A DNA stretch of 64,000 nucleotides, taken from NCBI RefSeq assembly GCF_019443105.1, contig NZ_JAHZIJ010000021.1:1-64000 (forward strand). The letters run 5' to 3'. The stretch comes from Paenibacillus oenotherae. GTDB lineage: Bacteria; Bacillota; Bacilli; Paenibacillales; Paenibacillaceae. Made by a program: the position numbers and the translations under genes. A model generated the notes under the pieces. The model made no database searches, was not told the DNA's origin, and saw only the letters and a program-made list of their open reading frames with translations. Of the stretch, positions 59,689 to 64,000 are shown piece after piece (the stretch's first letter is position 1; each line of letters opens with the position of its first letter).

Positions 59689-60856
59689 TGGAGATCAGAA
59701 GCGGGTGCTGCTGACAGGCGGACGGGCTCCGGCAACGCTGGAGCTGGCAAGGCTGCTCGGCCAGGAGAGGCATCGCATCTATGTAGCGGAGTGTCTGCCC
59801 AAGCACCTGTGCCTGGGCAGCAGATATGTGGAGCGATGCTTTGATATTCCTTCGCCTGCCGCCGACGAGGAAGGCTTTGTGGAACGACTCGCTGCTATAA
59901 TACGTGAAGAGAAGATTGATTGCTTAATACCGACCTGCGAAGAAGCGTTCTATATTGCCAAAGCTTACGAACGGCTGAGTGCTTGCTGCACGGTCTTTGT
60001 CAGTCCCATTGCGGTCATGCGCACGCTGCACAGCAAATGGGAGTTTAATGCGCTGCTGCGCCGCAGCGGATTCCAAGCGCCGGATTCCTGGCTTATTGGG
60101 CAGGAATCCGAGCTTCACCGCGTACTTGGGGATATCGATCCCGAAGCGCGGGAGAAGTGGGTGATGAAGCCGGAGTTCTCGCGCTTCTCGAGCAAGGTGG
60201 AGATCTTCACGGGCAGGCCGCCCCTGCCGCTGCGGATGAAGGAGGGCGAGAGCTGGGTGCTGCAGCGCTTCGTGGAGGGCAGGCAAATATGCACATTTGC
60301 AGTCGCGAGCGAGGGACGCATGGGGGCATATTCCGCTTATTCTTCAGAGTTCACTGCGGGCAAGGGAGCCTGCATCTCTTTTACCTTTGAGCCGGACCCG
60401 AACGTGATGGAATGGATGGAGCGGTTCGTCAAGCTTGCCGGATATACAGGCTTGATCGCGCTGGATCTCATTGTCGGGAAGGATGGACGCATTCATCCTA
60501 TTGAGTGCAATCCGCGCTTGACGAGCGGCATTCATCTGTTCACGGCAGCGGATGGGATCGGCAGAGCCATATTCCGCTCCTCCGATGAAGTGATAACGCC
60601 CAAGGGGAATCATAGCAGCATGATTGCATTAGCGATGCTCTTGTATGGGCTGCCGCAGATACGCTCTCCAAGAGGGATCTTCCGTTGGCTGCACAAGCTG
60701 CTGACCTCCCGGGACGTGCTGTTCCGGTTCAAGGATCCGCTGCCATTCCTGGGCCAGATGGGCGTGTATGGCACGATATGGCGAATCAGCCGCAGGCTGA
60801 ACATCTCTCCATTGGAAGCCTCGACGATCGATATTGAATGGAATGGTGAGTTATGA
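59678..60856 (+). CDS. ATP-grasp enzyme (carboxylate-amine/thiol ligase type)
   Basis: 392 residues. N-terminal Rossmann-like region (RVLLTGGRAPATLELARLL; IDCLIPTCEEAFYIAKAYERL), then ATP-grasp: HSKWEFNALLRRSGFQAPDSW, EKWVMKPEFSRFSSKVEIF, WVLQRFVEGRQICTFAVASEG and IALDLIVGKDGRIHPIECNPR (Mg-binding Asp, Glu, Asn). Such enzymes activate a carboxylate as acyl phosphate. The start is TTG 59678, overlapping the ketosynthase stop by 11 bases, with GGGGGG upstream. The C-terminal 90 residues lie beyond the ATP-grasp core and are unassigned. Confidence 0.82.
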   Translation: MIINGDQKRVLLTGGRAPATLELARLLGQERHRIYVAECLPKHLCLGSRYVERCFDIPSPAADEEGFVERLAAIIREEKIDCLIPTCEEAFYIAKAYERLSACCTVFVSPIAVMRTLHSKWEFNALLRRSGFQAPDSWLIGQESELHRVLGDIDPEAREKWVMKPEFSRFSSKVEIFTGRPPLPLRMKEGESWVLQRFVEGRQICTFAVASEGRMGAYSAYSSEFTAGKGACISFTFEPDPNVMEWMERFVKLAGYTGLIALDLIVGKDGRIHPIECNPRLTSGIHLFTAADGIGRAIFRSSDEVITPKGNHSSMIALAMLLYGLPQIRSPRGIFRWLHKLLTSRDVLFRFKDPLPFLGQMGVYGTIWRISRRLNISPLEASTIDIEWNGEL

Positions 60857-61857
60857 ATGTACTTGTAACCGGAGCGACCGGATTTCTGGGCAGACGCCTT
60901 GTGCAGCGGCTGCTGGAAGAGGGATATACGGTGACGGCAGCGGGGAGAAACGAGGCGGTTGGCCGCGAGCTTACTCTGGAGGGGGCGAGATTTCTTCCCG
61001 CCTCTCTCGAAGATGAACAGGCGATGCTGGACGCATGCAGGGGGCAGAGCTATGTCTTCCATTGCGGGGCGCTCTCGACGCCATGGGGCGCATACCGCGA
61101 CTTCTACCGCAGCAATGTGATGGGCACCCGTCATGTCATTGCAGGCTGTCGGACTCATGGGGTAACACGGCTGATTCACGTTTCGACTCCCTCGTTATAT
61201 TTTCAATACAAGGACGGATTCGGGATCTCGGAAGCGTCGCCTCTGCCGAACAAGCCGGTTAATCATTACGCCCGGACCAAACGGATGGCCGAGTCGCTGG
61301 TGGATGAGGCATTCGCGCAAGGTCTGCCAGTGGTAACAATCAGGCCGAGGGCGCTCTTCGGTCCGGGAGACAATGCGATCTTCCCGCGGCTCGTCAGAGC
61401 CAATCAGAAGAAGTTCGTCCCGCTGTTCCGCAAGGGGCAGATTATGATGGATATTACCTATATAGACAATTGTGTAGATGCGCTGCTGCTGTGCATGCGG
61501 TCTCCCGAGAGCACACTAGGCAGAAAATATAATATTACGAATGGCGAGCCGATTCCGTTCATCAATATATTAGAGCAGGTTTTTCGGCTGTTGGATATGC
61601 CGTTTCATCACAAGGAAATTCCGTACAAGTTGGCTTATTCGCTTGCCGGCCTTATGGAGCTGGCATCCAAGACGCTGCTGCTCGGCAAGGCGGAGCCTGT
61701 TCTGACGCGGTATACGCTAGGAACGCTGGGCTTTCATCAGACCCTGGATATTACGGCCGCCCGGGAGGAGCTGGGATATCGTCCTTCTATCAGCAATGAA
61801 GCGGGCATCAGGCTGTTCGCAGACTGGTGGAAGCGGATGTACGGTCAGAACGGTTAA
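60853..61857 (+). CDS. NAD-dependent epimerase/dehydratase (3-beta-HSD-like extended SDR)
   Basis: 334 residues. NVLVTGATGFLGRRLVQRLL is the NAD-binding motif, HVSTPSLYF and NHYARTKRMAE give the catalytic Ser/Thr and YxxxK. TIRPRALFGPGDNAIFPRLV and YIDNCVDALLLCM resemble the 3-beta-hydroxysteroid dehydrogenase / OleD-like branch, which oxidises or reduces beta-hydroxy/keto groups. With the ketosynthase next door an OleD-like reduction of a beta-keto acid is attractive. Starts by ATGA overlap with the previous gene. Confidence 0.85.
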   Translation: MNVLVTGATGFLGRRLVQRLLEEGYTVTAAGRNEAVGRELTLEGARFLPASLEDEQAMLDACRGQSYVFHCGALSTPWGAYRDFYRSNVMGTRHVIAGCRTHGVTRLIHVSTPSLYFQYKDGFGISEASPLPNKPVNHYARTKRMAESLVDEAFAQGLPVVTIRPRALFGPGDNAIFPRLVRANQKKFVPLFRKGQIMMDITYIDNCVDALLLCMRSPESTLGRKYNITNGEPIPFINILEQVFRLLDMPFHHKEIPYKLAYSLAGLMELASKTLLLGKAEPVLTRYTLGTLGFHQTLDITAAREELGYRPSISNEAGIRLFADWWKRMYGQNG

Positions 61858-61875
61858 GAAGGAGGTCGGTTCATT

Positions 61876-62730
61876 TTGCAGCTCACCTTGTTCAGTGCAG
61901 GCTACTGCAAGCAGCTGGAGGCCATTTCCATACGGGGCGGCAAATGGAGGTCGATGGCGTTTCCCGCGATCTTCGGTTGTATCGAGCACCCGTACTGGGG
62001 GCTGATTTTGTTTGATACGGGGTATTCCTCGCACTTTTTCCGGGCGTCGGACGCCTTTCCTTACCGTCTATACCGCTGGACGACACCTGTAACGTATTCG
62101 GAGGGGCAGTCGGCCCTTCATCAGTTGAAGCAGCGGGGGTATCGCGCGGAGGATATCCGTTATATTTTTCTTTCCCACTTTCACGCGGATCATGTCGGGG
62201 GCTTGCGGGATTTTCCCAATGCCCGCATTATATGCTCGGCTGCTGCCTATGAGTCGGTCGCAGGACTGCAAGGATTTGCGGCGGTTAAAAAGGCGTTCCT
62301 GCCTGATCTGATGCCGGATGATATTAAGGATCGGCTGACCCTGCTGGGGCCATCGGCCCTTTGCAGCCTCCCTGCATCACTGGCCCCTTTTACGCATGGT
62401 TACGATGTGATGGGGGACGGCAGTCTGCTGGCCATTGATCTTCCGGGCCATGCAGTCGGCCAGCTCGGGCTCTATATGGTGGATCGGCATGGAGCAGCTT
62501 ACCTTCTGGGGGCGGATGCCAGCTGGTCGGCCAGGGCAATCAGGGAAAGCCGGCTGCCCCATCCCATCGCCTTCGCCCTGTTCGATTCCAGCGCCTATAA
62601 GGAGACGTTCCGCAAGCTGGAGGAGCTCCATCATAATCAGCCTCGTCTGCAAATGATCTTCTCCCATTGCCATGAGGCATGGGAGCGTTGCCGTGTAGAG
62701 GAGGAAGGGAGGGGCGTCGGCATTGAATAA
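61876..62730 (+). CDS. Metallo-beta-lactamase-fold hydrolase
   Basis: 284 residues. FLSHFHADHVGG is the zinc-binding HxHxDH motif; GHAVGQLGLYM, LLGADASW and IFSHCHEAWERC provide further metal ligands (His, Asp, His). ILFDTGYSSHFF near residue 45 holds the usual DTG. Lactonase, thioesterase and glyoxalase II activities occur in this fold; release of a thioester product is one possibility here. The start is TTG 61876, with AAGGAGG 10 bases upstream. Confidence 0.85.
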   Translation: MQLTLFSAGYCKQLEAISIRGGKWRSMAFPAIFGCIEHPYWGLILFDTGYSSHFFRASDAFPYRLYRWTTPVTYSEGQSALHQLKQRGYRAEDIRYIFLSHFHADHVGGLRDFPNARIICSAAAYESVAGLQGFAAVKKAFLPDLMPDDIKDRLTLLGPSALCSLPASLAPFTHGYDVMGDGSLLAIDLPGHAVGQLGLYMVDRHGAAYLLGADASWSARAIRESRLPHPIAFALFDSSAYKETFRKLEELHHNQPRLQMIFSHCHEAWERCRVEEEGRGVGIE

Positions 62731-64000
62731 GCTTGCGCTGCTATTCGCCTATATGAGGACTTTGCGGCTGCGGAATCGGTTCCGCACCCGGGAAGAGCTT
62801 GCAGCATGGCAGGGGAGGAAGGTGAGAGCCTTCCTTCTGAAGGTTAGGAGCCAGTCCCGTTATTACAGGAGCCGCTATGACGGGCTGGCTGTGGAGGACT
62901 GGGAGCAGTGGCCGGTGATGAGCAAGACGGAGTTTATGGATGGATTCGATGATTTGAATACAGTGGGCATCAGCAAAAATGAGGCCTATGAGCTGGCGGT
63001 CAAGGCGGAGATGACGCGGGATTTCTCGTCCAAGATTGGCGCGGTTACGGTAGGCTTGTCCTCCGGCACCTCGGGCCACCGGGGCATCTTCCTTGTCAGT
63101 GACCGCGAACGGGCGGCATGGGCGGGAACAATTATGGCCAAGGTGCTGCCTGACCCGATTTACAAGAAACAGCGGATCGCCTTCTTCCTTAGAGCGAACA
63201 GCAATCTATACGAAACGGTGCAGTCCAGGCTGCTGCAGTTTCATTATCTGGATCTGCTGGATCCTATAGAGCAGCATATTGCCAGGCTGCAGGAGCTGCA
63301 GCCGACGGTGCTGGTGGCGCCGCCTTCTATGCTAAGGCTGCTAGCGGAGGCGATGAACCGGGGCGAGCTTCGCCTGCAGCCCAAGAAGGTCATCTCCATT
63401 GCGGAGGTGCTGGAGCCGCTGGACGAACAGTATATACGCCATGCCTTTCAATCCGTGATTCATCAGGTATACCAATGCACGGAAGGATTTCTCGCCTCCA
63501 CCTGCACCCATGGAACACTCCATATCAATGAGGATGTACTGGTCATTCAGCCGGAATATATCGATGAGGAGCGCCGCAGATTCCTCCCCATTATTACTGA
63601 CTTCTCGCGGGCATCACAGCCTGTAATCCGCTACCGGCTCAATGATATTCTGACATTCCGGGAGGAGCCTTGCCCTTGCGGCTCTCTGTTTAAGGCGATT
63701 GAGACGATTGAAGGCCGAATGGATGATCTGTTCTATGGCATCCACAGAGAAGATGGGCAGCAGCGGATTCCGGTGTTCCCTGACTTCATACGCCGGGCGA
63801 TCTTGTTATCCTCTGAGGCGGTGATGGAATATCGGGTCAGCCAGCTTTCTCCAATGGAGCTGGAAGTGGCCGTGAAGCTGGAGTCGGGGAATAATGCTGC
63901 TGCCGAGGCGAGGGTGCGGCAGGAGCTGACCGATGTTTTTCGGCTGCATGGCTGTCTGCCGCCCGATGTACATTTTACAACCTATCGATTGGATGCGGGG
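62723..64000 (+). CDS. F390-synthetase/PaaK-like adenylate-forming enzyme (3' end outside window)
   Basis: At least 426 codons from TTG 62723 with no stop before the window edge. The frame overlaps the previous stop (TTGAATAA). Adenylation motif GLSSGTSGHRG near residues 113-123, then VLVAPPSMLRLLAEAM, YQCTEGFLAS, and RYRLNDIL with CPCGS follow the order seen in coenzyme F390 synthetase and phenylacetate-CoA ligase proteins. It should activate a carboxylic acid as an acyl adenylate, with transfer to a thiol or alcohol. GGAAGGGAGGGG lies 10 or so bases upstream. Fifth gene of the ketosynthase operon. Confidence 0.82.
   Translation, partial: MNKLALLFAYMRTLRLRNRFRTREELAAWQGRKVRAFLLKVRSQSRYYRSRYDGLAVEDWEQWPVMSKTEFMDGFDDLNTVGISKNEAYELAVKAEMTRDFSSKIGAVTVGLSSGTSGHRGIFLVSDRERAAWAGTIMAKVLPDPIYKKQRIAFFLRANSNLYETVQSRLLQFHYLDLLDPIEQHIARLQELQPTVLVAPPSMLRLLAEAMNRGELRLQPKKVISIAEVLEPLDEQYIRHAFQSVIHQVYQCTEGFLASTCTHGTLHINEDVLVIQPEYIDEERRRFLPIITDFSRASQPVIRYRLNDILTFREEPCPCGSLFKAIETIEGRMDDLFYGIHREDGQQRIPVFPDFIRRAILLSSEAVMEYRVSQLSPMELEVAVKLESGNNAAAEARVRQELTDVFRLHGCLPPDVHFTTYRLDAG

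Overview
The window looks like chromosomal DNA of a Paenibacillus-type Firmicute. The evidence is the gene content: YesM/YesN two-component pairs beside CUT1 sugar ABC transporters, many strong AGGAGG ribosome-binding sites with GTG/TTG starts, sigma-A promoters, maltose phosphorylase with beta-phosphoglucomutase, and RpiR/ROK catabolic genes. No rRNA, tRNA or CRISPR array was seen. The genus assignment is inference from style, not from a marker gene.

Layout. 1-0.4 kb: the end of an IS256-type insertion sequence, apparently inserted into a repetitive element. 0.5-2.3 kb: HxlR regulator divergent from a quinone/NAD(P)H oxidoreductase, then a DinB-fold protein. 2.6-3.8 kb: a small peptide gene overlapping a RimK/MvdD-like ATP-grasp gene, a probable RiPP (graspetide-type) locus. 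4.3-16 kb: sugar/polyol utilisation, with a PfkB kinase and an allulose-6-P-type epimerase on the minus strand, and a YesM/YesN sensor system, lipoprotein, two permeases, FAD oxidoreductase and polyol dehydrogenase on the plus strand. 16.8-19.4 kb: ArsR-regulated MFS exporter; XRE regulator plus peptide deformylase. 19.4-25 kb: sulfonate-type ABC transporter with an AprA/AprB-like flavoprotein-ferredoxin pair. 25.1-28.2 kb: two MFS transporters. 29.6-37.6 kb: a full sialic acid catabolic operon (nanA, SGNH esterase, ABC transporter, nanE, nanK, RpiR regulator, nanQ). 38-49 kb: a low-molecular-weight tyrosine phosphatase gene with an apparent ATT start, SDR/ArsR pair, secreted esterase, RlmN, chemoreceptor, maltose phosphorylase/pgmB.

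49-64 kb is the most unusual part: an EamA transporter, then a gene fusing a PilZ-like domain, class I HMG-CoA reductase and an APH-type kinase domain, an APH pseudogene remnant, and a minus-strand run of CDP-archaeol synthase-like, UbiA prenyltransferase-like and PEP-synthase-like genes. On the plus strand follow a CDP-alcohol phosphatidyltransferase and a tightly overlapping operon of KAS III, ATP-grasp, NAD-dependent epimerase, MBL hydrolase and an F390-synthetase-like adenylating enzyme (cut by the window end). Together these suggest an undescribed lipid/isoprenoid-type biosynthetic locus, with three steps resembling archaeal ether-lipid assembly.

Threaded through the gene gaps are nine near-complete copies of a ~150-210 bp element built of four hairpins spaced 45-60 bp, each with a CCTGC...GCAGG core. 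They lie downstream of genes and never in a divergent promoter region, and several are flanked by short-unit minisatellites. This is a dispersed repeat family that protein-level annotation would miss.
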